Source: JAHEJB01 sp041748175
GTDB lineage: Bacteria; Bacteroidota; Rhodothermia; Rhodothermales; Rubricoccaceae
Length of the DNA: 7,637 nucleotides
NCBI GenBank assembly: GCA_041748175.1
Contig: JBGTDU010000064.1
Span: forward strand, 1-7,637
Reading direction: 5' to 3'
Shown here: positions 1-6,854 of the stretch, piece after piece
Layout of the letters: each line of letters opens with the position of its first letter
Numbering within the stretch: position 1 is the first letter of the stretch
Translations under genes and position numbers: made by a program
The notes under the pieces: model-generated
Seen by the model: only the letters and a program-made list of their open reading frames with translations
Told to the model about the DNA's origin: nothing
Database searches by the model: none

Positions 1-689
1 GTCTCCGGATCCACCTCCACCAGCCGCCCTTTCACCAGCGCCAGCGTTCGCGCGGGGAACTCCTTGACGATGCGGTAATCGTGGGTGGCCATGAGGACGG
101 CCATGCCCTCCTTGTGGAGTTTCAGCAAGACCTTGTGGATATCGTCCGCGATGCGGGGGTCGAGGTTGCCGGTGGGCTCGTCGGCGAGGAGGAGGAGCGG
201 TTCGTTCACAACCGCCCGCGCGATGCAGGCGCGTTGTTGTTCGCCGCCCGACATCTCGTGAGGTTTTGCGTGCGCCTTGTGGCTCAGACCTACCCGCGCC
301 AGGGCCTGCATGACGCGGTCCTTTACCACGCTGCCGCGTTTGCCCGTGGCGTAGAGCGCAAAGGCGATGTTCTCGAATGCGCTCCGATCCGGCAGCAGCT
401 GGAAGTCCTGAAAGACCACGCCAAGCGACCTGCGCAAGTAGGGGATCTCGGTGTCCTTGATGCTATCCGACTGATAGTGCCCCACCCGAACGAACCCGAA
501 ATCGGGCTTGATGTCCATGTAGAGCAGCTTTAACAACGTGCTTTTGCCGCTTCCGGTCGGCCCGATGAGGTAGGCCATTTCGCCTTTGCCTAGCGAAAGA
601 TTTAGCTCACCAGCGACCTGGATGGGCTCGCCGGCGTGGCCGGGATACGAAACGGCGACGTTGTGGAGCTCTACGAGCGTGCCTTCCAA
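1..689 (-). CDS. ftsE: FtsE-type cell-division ABC transporter ATP-binding protein (3' end outside window)
   Basis: This is a cytoplasmic ABC ATPase of the FtsE type. In characterised bacteria FtsE pairs with the membrane protein FtsX and couples ATP hydrolysis to control of peptidoglycan hydrolases at the septum. About 229 residues are visible and nearly the whole domain is present. Seen in order: Walker A GPTGSGKST at about 43-51, Q-loop VFQDFQLL around Q94, signature SGGEQQ at about 147-152, Walker B LLLLADEP at about 165-172, D-loop GNLD, and the H-loop in MATHD. VFQDFQLLPDR and MATHDY are typical of FtsE, especially from Bacteroidota-like lineages. The start is uncertain: the frame opens just after the methyltransferase stop, and the only usual start before Walker A is TTG at 689-687, giving MEGTLVELHNV, with no Shine-Dalgarno sequence. 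No ftsX is visible; in Bacteroidota the two genes are often unlinked. A LolD-like exporter ATPase is the main alternative. Confidence 0.88.
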   Translation of the reverse strand, partial: MEGTLVELHNVAVSYPGHAGEPIQVAGELNLSLGKGEMAYLIGPTGSGKSTLLKLLYMDIKPDFGFVRVGHYQSDSIKDTEIPYLRRSLGVVFQDFQLLPDRSAFENIAFALYATGKRGSVVKDRVMQALARVGLSHKAHAKPHEMSGGEQQRACIARAVVNEPLLLLADEPTGNLDPRIADDIHKVLLKLHKEGMAVLMATHDYRIVKEFPARTLALVKGRLVEVDPE

Positions 690-725
690 AGGAGTGAGCA
701 GGTGGGGATTCGAAGGGGCGAGAAG

Positions 726-1430
726 CTAACCTCGACGCGGCCTTCTCAGGATGTGATGGATTCGCTCGCTGCCTTCAGTGGCCGGGTCGGAGCTGAAGGC
801 GTCGTAACTGGCCTCGCGAATGAACCCGGACGCCGAGATCGCGGCTTCCATTTCGGCGAGCGTGTACGAGCGCTGGGTATGCTTCTCCGTGTGTGCACGC
901 CCGTCGATATCCAGCCGAAACAGGGTCGTGTGGATCTGCGTCTCCGCGTCGTAGCTGCTCGTTCGCAGGTAACGGAAGGAACCCGATTTCCCGGCATCAT
1001 CAAATCCGTCGGCATGGTTGCGCGAGTTGGCCGGCGTGCTCTGATCGAAGACGAAGAGGCCGCCGGGCCTCAACGCGCAAAACGCGCTGGCGCAAACATC
1101 AGAGACTTCCGTCGGATTTGTGATGTAGTTGATGCCATCGTAGAGCAGGAGAATGGCGTCGTATTGCTGTTCGGAGGGCACGGCCCGGAAGTCCATCGCC
1201 TCAAACGAGATTGGAAGGTCATGTCGAAGTGCTTTCGCCCGAGCCGCCTTCAACATATCCGCCGAGAGGTCTGTGGCGTGGAAGGTGTACCCTGCGAGGG
1301 GTTGCAGCGCGGCGGCCAACGAACCCGTTCCGCATCCAAGTTCGAGAATGTCGTTGCCTTCTGGGTGGTAGCGGTTCAGAATCTCGAAAATGTATTCCGC
1401 CCACATCACGTAGTCGACATGGGCCATCAC
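726..1430 (-). CDS. Class I SAM-dependent methyltransferase, substrate unknown
   Basis: This is a Rossmann-fold S-adenosylmethionine methyltransferase, probably cytosolic and acting on a small molecule or an unidentified target. From the GTG at 1430 it has 234 residues. Motif I is ILELGCGTGSLAAAL at about 28-42, the acidic post-I motif is ATDLSADML at about 52-60, and there is an adenine-side DF near 79-80. YDAILLLYDGINYI at about 89-102 and LRPGGLFVFD further on are the usual motif IV and post-IV strands. The true N-terminus probably lies further upstream. The frame stays open back to a stop at 1557-1559, and the upstream residues (PYTLLAQGYDTVMAHVDY) read like the family's conserved first helix, yet no ATG, GTG or TTG occurs there. 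GTG at 1430 is only the first canonical start. The gene lies 36 bases before ftsE and in the same frame. The family is clear; the substrate is not. Confidence 0.85.
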   Translation of the reverse strand: MMAHVDYVMWAEYIFEILNRYHPEGNDILELGCGTGSLAAALQPLAGYTFHATDLSADMLKAARAKALRHDLPISFEAMDFRAVPSEQQYDAILLLYDGINYITNPTEVSDVCASAFCALRPGGLFVFDQSTPANSRNHADGFDDAGKSGSFRYLRTSSYDAETQIHTTLFRLDIDGRAHTEKHTQRSYTLAEMEAAISASGFIREASYDAFSSDPATEGSERIHHILRRPRRG

Positions 1431-1484
1431 CGTGTCGTAGCCTTGAGCCAGAAGCGTGTAGGGCTGGCTGGCTAGAGGAAGTGC

Positions 1485-1522
1485 GATTTTAGATTTCGGG
1501 TTTCGGATTTTTAATTTGGGAT
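1485..1522. repeat. Degenerate 7-base-period tandem repeat
   Basis: On the plus strand five consecutive 7-base units can be read: GATTTTA, GATTTCG, GGTTTCG, GATTTTT and AATTTGG, followed by GAT. The tract is AT-rich against GC-rich surroundings. It lies in the gap between pdxA and the methyltransferase gene, directly upstream of the conserved N-terminal coding of the latter. It looks like the short heptamer tracts seen between genes in some bacteria; whether it is dispersed in this genome cannot be told from one copy. Confidence 0.6.
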
Positions 1523-1564
1523 AAGTAGTCGATGTGTAGTCTTTGGAATTCGGTCGCTAATACG

Positions 1565-2548
1565 TCACGCTTGTGCGGTCTTTCTCCTTTCTGCAATCTC
1601 TGCCGCCAGCAGGATGGCTTCTATTATCGAATCCGCGGACGCTATCCCCTGCCCTGCAATTCCGAAAGCCGTTCCATGGTCGGGCGACGTGCGAACGATC
1701 GGCAAGCCCAACGTCACGTTCACTCCTGCGCCCATCGCCAGCGCCTTGAAGGGTGCAAGGCCCTGATCGTGGTACATCGCCAGCACCGCGTCAAAGTCCC
1801 TGTCGGCCCGGCGTCCAAAGAAACCGTCGGCAGCGAACGGCCCGGCCAAATCCAGGCCATCCGCCTGCGCGGCCACTAATGTGGGCTCGATGATCTCGAT
1901 TTCCTCCCTCCCTATAACACCACCGTCGCCAGCGTGTGGGTTGAGGCCAAGCACGGCGATTCGCGGCTTGTCGATTCCGAAGTCGCCCCTCAGCCCGTCC
2001 GAGAGCGTTTTCAGGGTAGAAAGAAGCCGCGTACTCGTAACCAGTCCGGCGACGCGGGCCAGCGGTTCGTGGATGGTCAGGAGTGCGATACGAAGTGCGC
2101 CTGAAGCAAGCAGCATCACGAAATTGTCGGCACCGGTGCGCTTGGCGAGGAACTCTGTATGCCCCGGAAAATCGTACCCCGCGAGATGGATGGCCTCTTT
2201 CGAAATCGGCGCCGTAACCATCGCGTCAGCTTTTCCGGAAAGACAGAGATCGCAGGCTTGCGCCACACTCGCCATCGCCAATCGACCAGCCGCCGCCGTA
2301 GTCGTGCCCGTCGCAATGTCTGCGGTCGACTCCGAATCGCTATCAACGATCTCCACACCACTCAGGGCATCAACCAGTCCAAGCCGATCTGCCCATTCTC
2401 GCATTGCCGTAAGCGAGCCAACCACGGCGTAGCTCGCTCGCGCGCGGACATCCGCCGACTGAAGTGCTTTCAGGACGACTTCCGGCCCGATTCCATTGGG
2501 ATCGCCCGTAGTGAGTGCGACGACCAGACGCTCGCGCGCTTCCTTCAT
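1565..2548 (-). CDS. pdxA: 4-hydroxythreonine-4-phosphate dehydrogenase PdxA
   Basis: PdxA (EC 1.1.1.262) oxidises 4-phosphohydroxy-L-threonine with NAD(P)+. The product, after decarboxylation, is joined to deoxyxylulose phosphate by PdxJ to make pyridoxine phosphate in the DXP-dependent vitamin B6 route. It is a cytosolic, metal-dependent homodimer. The 327-residue length matches E. coli PdxA (329). Hallmarks seen are TTGDPNGIGPE near the N-terminus, GHTEF at about 129-133, NPHAGDGG, MYHDQGLAPFK and VNVTLGLPIVRTSPDHGTA. The three metal-binding histidines fall at H160, H205 and H260, each six residues before its E. coli counterpart, so the enzyme should be active. I chose the ATG at 2548 because it forms an ATGA overlap with the stop of the preceding lipoprotein gene, which suggests translational coupling. 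An in-frame ATG at 2563 would add five unconserved residues. pdxJ is not in the window. Confidence 0.96.
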   Translation of the reverse strand: MKEARERLVVALTTGDPNGIGPEVVLKALQSADVRARASYAVVGSLTAMREWADRLGLVDALSGVEIVDSDSESTADIATGTTTAAAGRLAMASVAQACDLCLSGKADAMVTAPISKEAIHLAGYDFPGHTEFLAKRTGADNFVMLLASGALRIALLTIHEPLARVAGLVTSTRLLSTLKTLSDGLRGDFGIDKPRIAVLGLNPHAGDGGVIGREEIEIIEPTLVAAQADGLDLAGPFAADGFFGRRADRDFDAVLAMYHDQGLAPFKALAMGAGVNVTLGLPIVRTSPDHGTAFGIAGQGIASADSIIEAILLAAEIAERRKTAQA

Positions 2549-3240
2549 AGCAGTGGAATGCACGTCACGTCGTCCGTTTGCTCGGCTACGTGCGAGGCGA
2601 GGTCAAACCGCGACCGAATGCTAACGCCAACGGCCAGGCTATCGTTGAACCACTGGCGCGATTCGGGGCAGTTCACGCCCGTTGCGTTCAGCTCTTCCTG
2701 GCGCACAAACTCCGCCGCCGCTTCGCCATAAAACAGCCCACCTTCTCGAATTTCTACCGGCTCTTCGTAGTGTGTTTCCAGGACAACAGCACCTCCCGCC
2801 AGATCTATGACGCGGATAACATGCCGGTCGTCTATTGTCTTTTCGATCAATAGCAGAGCACCCGCCATCCCAAAAAAGGTCGCGGTGCCATCGTCCGATC
2901 CGCTGGAAAAAACAGCCTGGGCCCGAGAGGCAGCGCATTGCTCACGGCCACTCCCGGCAAACACGTCGACGACCTCCCCCACACCAAGACGCGCGATGCG
3001 AACGACCCGCTGGCCGTACGCATAGCACTCGCCGTCGTCCATTGGCCAGAACTGTTCGGGGAGGTCGGAGCCCGGGATGCCCGGCTGGCCACCTTCCTGC
3101 CGAATGGTTCGGAGGGAATCGGATTGGCGGATCGCGGCTCTTTCAGACGCCACATCGCCTTGAGCTGGCGCGGCCGACTCGGGGTCGGAGCCGCAGGCGG
3201 CGAGCAGCAAGCCAGCGGCGAGAAACGTTTGCAATCTCAT
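2545..3240 (-). CDS. Predicted lipoprotein with four conserved-looking cysteines, function unknown
   Basis: I do not recognise this 231-residue protein. It begins with a lipoprotein signal peptide, MRLQTFLAAGLLLAAC, with lipobox LAAC and the lipidated cysteine at residue 16. It should therefore be membrane-anchored on the periplasmic side. A low-complexity Ala/Ser/Asp/Glu linker (about 18-60) leads into a folded part with PEQFWPMDDGECYAYGQ at 61-77. Beyond Cys16 there are four cysteines, at about 72, 102, 191 and 227, enough for two disulfide bonds in the periplasm. Strand-rich segments (HVIRVIDLAGGAVVLE) suggest a beta fold. The gene starts 46 bases after pepA, and its TGA overlaps the pdxA ATG by 4 bases, so it is very likely co-transcribed and translationally coupled with pdxA. 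That linkage alone does not imply a role in B6 metabolism. Confidence 0.8.
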   Translation of the reverse strand: MRLQTFLAAGLLLAACGSDPESAAPAQGDVASERAAIRQSDSLRTIRQEGGQPGIPGSDLPEQFWPMDDGECYAYGQRVVRIARLGVGEVVDVFAGSGREQCAASRAQAVFSSGSDDGTATFFGMAGALLLIEKTIDDRHVIRVIDLAGGAVVLETHYEEPVEIREGGLFYGEAAAEFVRQEELNATGVNCPESRQWFNDSLAVGVSIRSRFDLASHVAEQTDDVTCIPLL

Positions 3241-3265
3241 TCGACTACCGGTTGGAGCAGCCGAC

Positions 3266-3294
3266 AGTGTACTCTACCAACGCCAATCAGGCAA
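3266..3294 (-). promoter_or_regulatory. Possible internal promoter before lipoprotein-pdxA
   Basis: On the minus strand TTGCCT (3294-3289) is followed after exactly 17 bases by TACACT (3271-3266). Each matches 4 of 6 positions of the sigma-70-type consensus. The pair lies across the pepA stop codon, about 25 bases before the lipoprotein ATG. It would allow the lipoprotein and pdxA to be transcribed apart from nrnA-pepA. Matches this weak occur by chance. Confidence 0.28.
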
Positions 3295-4759
3295 CGGACT
3301 CGGCCATATCGCACAACGCCTGTATCAGGAGGCGTACGCCGAAACCGGTGGAGCCCTTAGGGTGGTAGCCGCGAGCGACGTCTCCAAATGCAGGGCCGGC
3401 GATATCCAGGTGAACCCACGGATAGCCAGCGTCGCCGACGTCGTGAACGTTCTTCGTAAAGTGCTCAAGGAATTTCGCAGCCGTGATCGTTCCGGCTCCA
3501 CTACCGCCGACGTTTTTCAAATCGGCCACGTCGCTTTCGAGCTGCTCCATATAGAAATCGAACATCGGCAGTGGCGCGACGAGGTCGCCCGTCGCCTGCC
3601 CTGCCCTCTCAAATAGTGCAATTCGCTCGGCCGCGCCGTCGCTTTCCTTTGTGAGGACAGCGGCGACTCGGTTGCCGAGCGCGACGACCTGCGCCCCGGT
3701 CAGCGTTGCCACATCCACGACGAACTGCGGATCGAATCGACGGGCGTACGAGAGCGCATCGGCGAGAATCATCCGGCCTTCGGCGTCGGTGTTAAGGACC
3801 TCGACGGTCGCCCCGGAGTGCATCCGAACCACATCGCCGGGCACGTAGGCATCCAGGCCGGGTCGGTTGTCGGTCGATGGGATCAACGCCATGACGTGCA
3901 GGGGAAGTTCAAGCCGCGCAAGCGCTACCATCGCGCCAATCACAACGGCACCGCCTGCCATATCCATCTTCATGTGGTCCATCGAGTCCTTCGTGGGCTT
4001 GAGCGACAGACCTCCGGTATCAAACGTGACGGCTTTGCCCACGAGGACGATCGGCTGTTCGTTTTTCGCGCCAGCCGGGTTGTGCTCCAACGTGATAAAC
4101 GCCGGCGGCTGGACACTGCCGCGGTTCACCGCGAGAAGTCCACCCATGCCCTCCGCCTCGATACGGCTCTTGTCCCAAACGTCAACCGTCAAACCGACGA
4201 CTTCGCCCGCCTCCCGGGCCAAAACGCCCAGGCCTTGCGGAGTCGTTTCGTCCGGCGAGCGGTTGACGAGATCGCGAGCCAGATTGGTGGCCTCAGCAAA
4301 AATGCGCGCCGTTCGGATAGCCGCATCGAAGGCATCGCTCGCGACGACGTTGAGGATCGAAGGGCCACCCCACTGCGCGTCCGCGGCTGTCTTATAGCGG
4401 AGATAGCGATACGCGCCAAGCGTGAAACCCTCGACCGCGGCGCGGAGAGCAGCGCCGTTGTCGGTGACCAGCGTCACGACCTCCGCCTTCAAGGCGAGCG
4501 CCTCCGCGGCCCCCTTTGCCGCGCTAACTCTGCGAACCTCGTTGTCGGGCTTCTCAGCCACGACTACGCAGACGCGTGAACCATCAACCGCGTAAAAGGT
4601 GGCGGCCTTTTTCGTAAGTCGCGCGTCGTCTGCCGCGTGGTTGACCGCCGCGCCAAACCGGTTCACCCATGCGGTTGGCGGTTGTTCGCCTTCCAGCAGA
4701 AGAATGCTGAGGTCGGCGCTCTCGCCCGAATTCAATTCCTGAATGCGTTGGATGTCCAT
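3287..4759 (-). CDS. pepA: Leucyl aminopeptidase, M17 family (cytosol aminopeptidase)
   Basis: This M17 metallo-aminopeptidase removes N-terminal residues, preferring leucine, from peptides using two divalent metal ions. It is a cytosolic hexamer in characterised members. The 490-residue length is normal for the family. The N-terminal macro-like domain covers about 1-160 and the catalytic domain about 165-490. VGKAVTFDTGGLSLKP at 240-255 gives metal ligands K242 and D247 and catalytic K254. MKMDMAGG supplies D266. The signature NTDAEGRM at 323-330 supplies D325, E327 and catalytic R329. Every residue needed in E. coli PepA has its counterpart, so the enzyme should be active. The start ATG at 4759 is 9 bases after the nrnA stop, so the two form an operon; there is no Shine-Dalgarno sequence before it. 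Some M17 enzymes also bind DNA, but nothing here shows that. Confidence 0.96.
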   Translation of the reverse strand: MDIQRIQELNSGESADLSILLLEGEQPPTAWVNRFGAAVNHAADDARLTKKAATFYAVDGSRVCVVVAEKPDNEVRRVSAAKGAAEALALKAEVVTLVTDNGAALRAAVEGFTLGAYRYLRYKTAADAQWGGPSILNVVASDAFDAAIRTARIFAEATNLARDLVNRSPDETTPQGLGVLAREAGEVVGLTVDVWDKSRIEAEGMGGLLAVNRGSVQPPAFITLEHNPAGAKNEQPIVLVGKAVTFDTGGLSLKPTKDSMDHMKMDMAGGAVVIGAMVALARLELPLHVMALIPSTDNRPGLDAYVPGDVVRMHSGATVEVLNTDAEGRMILADALSYARRFDPQFVVDVATLTGAQVVALGNRVAAVLTKESDGAAERIALFERAGQATGDLVAPLPMFDFYMEQLESDVADLKNVGGSGAGTITAAKFLEHFTKNVHDVGDAGYPWVHLDIAGPAFGDVARGYHPKGSTGFGVRLLIQALCDMAESVA

Positions 4760-4768
4760 TGGGGTGAA

Positions 4769-5866
4769 TCAGTCGAGTTTGCCTTTGAAGGCGGTGAGGA
4801 GTGCGAGGTCGTCGCTGGTGATGTCGTCGCTTTCGGAAGGCGCGCTTTCGGCCATTATGTGAGGAGGTGCTTTGTCAATGATATCCTTGATCACGCGGTT
4901 CAGTGGCGTTCCACGGATATAGGCGCCGGCAGCATTGGCGTGGCCTCCGCCGCCAAACTTCGCCGCCCACTCATTTACCGCGCAATCTCCCTTCGACCGA
5001 AAGGACACCTTGATTCCCTTTGGCGTCTCGAGGAAGATGATCGCGGCGACGGCGTCTTTCAGCCCGAGCGCGTAGTTGATCAGGCCTTCGGTTTCGTCGA
5101 AATACGCGCCACTTTCCCGAAGGATGTCTTGCGAGATAACCATCGACGCGAGGCGGCCGTCGTAGTGCGTCGTGATGGTCTCCAAAGCCCGGGCCAACAG
5201 GCGTAGGCTTTCGCGCGTCCGCTGGTCGAAAATGTTGATGTGGATGGGTTCGGGCGAGATTCCGCCGCGCTCAAGCAGATCGGCGACTATGCGATGCGTG
5301 CTCGGGCGTGTGGCGCCGTATCGGAACGATCCCGTGTCCGTCATGATTGCGGCGTAGAGCGCGGTCGCGATGTGCTCGTTGATGAGATTGGGGTCGTGGC
5401 CAGCGATAAGCTCGTAGACAAGCTCCCCTGTTGAAGCCGCCTCCGTTTGAACGCAGGCCATGTCGAACCACGCCTCCGGGTCCGGGTGGTGGTCCAGAAG
5501 CAGCTTCTTCGCCGTCATCCCCTTAACCCGACCCTCCAGTTTGCCGAGTCGTTGCGCCGCGCCCGTATCGACGACCAGGAGGACGTCGGCATTGGCAAAG
5601 GCTTCGATTTGCGACAGCTTGCCCTCCTCGAACTTCTCGACGAATCCTCCACCGTGTTCATCCAGCAGCCAGCCAAGGTTTCTCGGTTCGGAATCGGAGT
5701 TGACAACCAGGACCTCCTTCCCAAGCGCTTTCAGGAAGTGGGCGACGCCCAATTCCGAGCCAATCGCGTCCGCATCCGGGCGAATGTGGCTTGTCAGGAC
5801 GACGCGCTCGGCGGCAAGCAAAGCCTTTCGGATGTCGTCGATGGTCGCCAATTGCAGCTTGGACAT
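4769..5866 (-). CDS. nrnA: DHH/DHHA1 phosphoesterase NrnA (oligoribonuclease / pAp phosphatase)
   Basis: NrnA-type enzymes degrade 2-5 nucleotide RNA fragments to mononucleotides and dephosphorylate 3'-phosphoadenosine 5'-phosphate to AMP, using manganese in the cytosol. The 365-residue protein has the DHH-domain motifs in order: SHIRPDADAIGSE at 26-38, VVDTG with D100, the name-giving DHH at 125-127, and MTDTGSFRY at 175-183 with D177. The C-terminal DHHA1 domain has GGGGH at 305-309, which binds the substrate. All expected metal ligands are present. A 56-residue tail follows that motif and ends in an acidic stretch (ESAPSESDDITSDD) that looks like an extension beyond the usual core. The start is ATG at 5866 (MSKLQLATIDDI), downstream of a terminator for the preceding gene, so it probably has its own promoter. 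pepA follows after 9 bases. A c-di-AMP-related (GdpP-type) role is less likely because there are no membrane, PAS or GGDEF parts. Confidence 0.93.
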   Translation of the reverse strand: MSKLQLATIDDIRKALLAAERVVLTSHIRPDADAIGSELGVAHFLKALGKEVLVVNSDSEPRNLGWLLDEHGGGFVEKFEEGKLSQIEAFANADVLLVVDTGAAQRLGKLEGRVKGMTAKKLLLDHHPDPEAWFDMACVQTEAASTGELVYELIAGHDPNLINEHIATALYAAIMTDTGSFRYGATRPSTHRIVADLLERGGISPEPIHINIFDQRTRESLRLLARALETITTHYDGRLASMVISQDILRESGAYFDETEGLINYALGLKDAVAAIIFLETPKGIKVSFRSKGDCAVNEWAAKFGGGGHANAAGAYIRGTPLNRVIKDIIDKAPPHIMAESAPSESDDITSDDLALLTAFKGKLD

Positions 5867-5919
5867 GCGGATTCAAAAGATAGAAGAGCCTGGCAGCAGG
5901 CCGTGCGGTCGATATTCGC

Positions 5920-5956
5920 AAAAAAGGAGGGACGCCGCACGCAGCATCCCTCCTTT
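5920..5956 (-). terminator. Intrinsic terminator after the 5980-6630 lipoprotein gene
   Basis: On the minus strand AAAGGAGGGA (5956-5947) and TCCCTCCTTT (5932-5923) form a perfect 10-base-pair stem with a 14-base loop. The run of Ts ending the stem continues to six in all (5925-5920). It begins 24 bases past the lipoprotein stop codon and before nrnA. It should separate the lipoprotein transcript from the nrnA-pepA operon. Confidence 0.9.
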
Positions 5957-5979
5957 CGCGGGTTATTCAGGCGGACGGT

Positions 5980-6630
5980 TTAACGGAGTCCACCCAATTC
6001 GCGAATCGGCGCATCCCCCATGGTCTCCTGAATCTGTTCGCGGCTCATGTTTCTGCCACGCCCCTCCAGTAAAAAACCATCAACGATGACACTCATCTCG
6101 CCGGAATTGGACGCGGAGTTGTATTTCTCGTAGGCGCGATTTCCGTTGTACATGAAGGTCCGCTCGATCTCGGTGCCGGATTCACGATCGATGTCGGCCA
6201 TCGCCCAAGCCGCGCCCATGAATCCGCCCATGGGAAGCCCGGCGAGGTCGGTCACCTTAAGCGTAAAGCTCCCGTTCTCGCCGTTGAACTCGGCCTCGGC
6301 GTGGGTCACGGTCATGCCCATCACGCCATCGCGGGCGCTTTCGATGCTTGTGCGTTCCATATCGGCCATTGATTCCGGTATGACTCCCGCGAGCGCCTGG
6401 CGCTCTACAGGTTCATAGTTCTCGCCGTCACCGCCTGCACGGTTCATGGCATCGCCGAACGCACCCATCGCATCCGCCAATCCCTCGGCGCCCTCGCCAA
6501 CGGCATCCTCCATGTTTTCGGCGGCCTCACGAAGGTCGTTGGCCGCCTGTTCTTCGGGGGTCGGGCCACATCCACTCAGCGCGGTGATCGACATCGCGCA
6601 AAGCAGCAGGCTTGCAAGAAATCTGTTCAT
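5980..6630 (-). CDS. Predicted lipoprotein, function unknown
   Basis: This is a 216-residue protein I cannot assign to a named family. The signal peptide MNRFLASLLLCAMSITALSGC ends in lipobox LSGC with the lipidated cysteine at residue 21, so it is exported and anchored in a membrane. Residues about 25-65 (starting PEEQAANDLREAAENMED) form an acidic, Ala-rich, probably amphipathic helix. The rest looks globular: MERTSIESARDGVMGMTVTH, a strand with SFTLKVTDLAG, GFMGAAWAMADIDRESG, then TFMYNGNRAYEKYNSAS. Proteins of this general layout, with an N-terminal helix and an ADIDRES...YEKY half, are familiar to me as uncharacterised lipoproteins of Rhodothermota-like bacteria. I chose the ATG at 6630 over an in-frame ATG at 6714: it puts the signal peptide at the N-terminus and lies downstream of a TATAAT box. 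The gene stands alone, between its own promoter and its own terminator. Confidence 0.85.
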   Translation of the reverse strand: MNRFLASLLLCAMSITALSGCGPTPEEQAANDLREAAENMEDAVGEGAEGLADAMGAFGDAMNRAGGDGENYEPVERQALAGVIPESMADMERTSIESARDGVMGMTVTHAEAEFNGENGSFTLKVTDLAGLPMGGFMGAAWAMADIDRESGTEIERTFMYNGNRAYEKYNSASNSGEMSVIVDGFLLEGRGRNMSREQIQETMGDAPIRELGGLR

Positions 6631-6662
6631 CGGTTTGTTTGCTCTGTTTGGTTGAGGGGAAA

Positions 6663-6681
6663 TCGGATTCCGACAATTATA
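6663..6681 (-). promoter_or_regulatory. Promoter -10 box with overlapping palindrome
   Basis: TATAAT on the minus strand (6681-6676) is a perfect -10 hexamer; read as TATAATTG it also fits the Bacteroidota -7 element TAnnTTTG at all but one position. A start around 6669 would give a leader of about 39 bases to the lipoprotein ATG. No good -35 box lies at the right spacing. Directly downstream is the odd palindrome TCGGAATCCGA (6673-6663), placed where a repressor could block transcription. Confidence 0.55.
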
Positions 6682-6854
6682 CGAGATTCGGATGAGACAT
6701 TCGACATCCCGCACCCCACGGAATCTGGATCAGATAGATACGGCTGCCCACCGGGTCGTTGCGCTGTTCCGATTCCAGGGTTCAAACGAGTGATGGCACA
6801 GAGGGTATGGCACGCGCATGAGAGCAGTCGTCACCGATAAAAACGCAGCTCCAG

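Noticed and set aside
636..1475. Plus-strand open frame of 279 codons across the methyltransferase gene
   Set aside because: It is antisense to a gene with clear methyltransferase motifs, and its translation is Arg/Val-rich with no recognisable domain. Such frames arise from codon bias in GC-rich DNA.
2549..2563. Earlier in-frame ATG for pdxA at 2563
   Set aside because: It adds five residues outside the conserved region; the ATGA overlap at 2548-2545 is the better start.
3818..4579. Plus-strand open frame of 253 codons across pepA
   Set aside because: It is antisense to a complete, conserved aminopeptidase and has an Arg-rich, featureless translation.
5888..5901. Small hairpin GCCTG-GCAG-CAGGC in the nrnA leader
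   Set aside because: A 5-base-pair stem is too short to claim as a regulator in GC-rich DNA.
6628..6714. Longer start for the lipoprotein at 6714
   Set aside because: It would place 28 polar residues before the signal peptide and start upstream of the predicted promoter.
6776..6792. CAGGGTTCAAACGAGTG resembles a tRNA T-arm
   Set aside because: The two sides of the would-be stem do not pair and no D-arm, anticodon arm or acceptor stem is found around it.
6793..6840. 15-codon ORF just before the pilin-like gene, possible leader peptide
   Set aside because: There is no ribosome site, no run of regulatory codons and no attenuator hairpin, so it is most likely chance.
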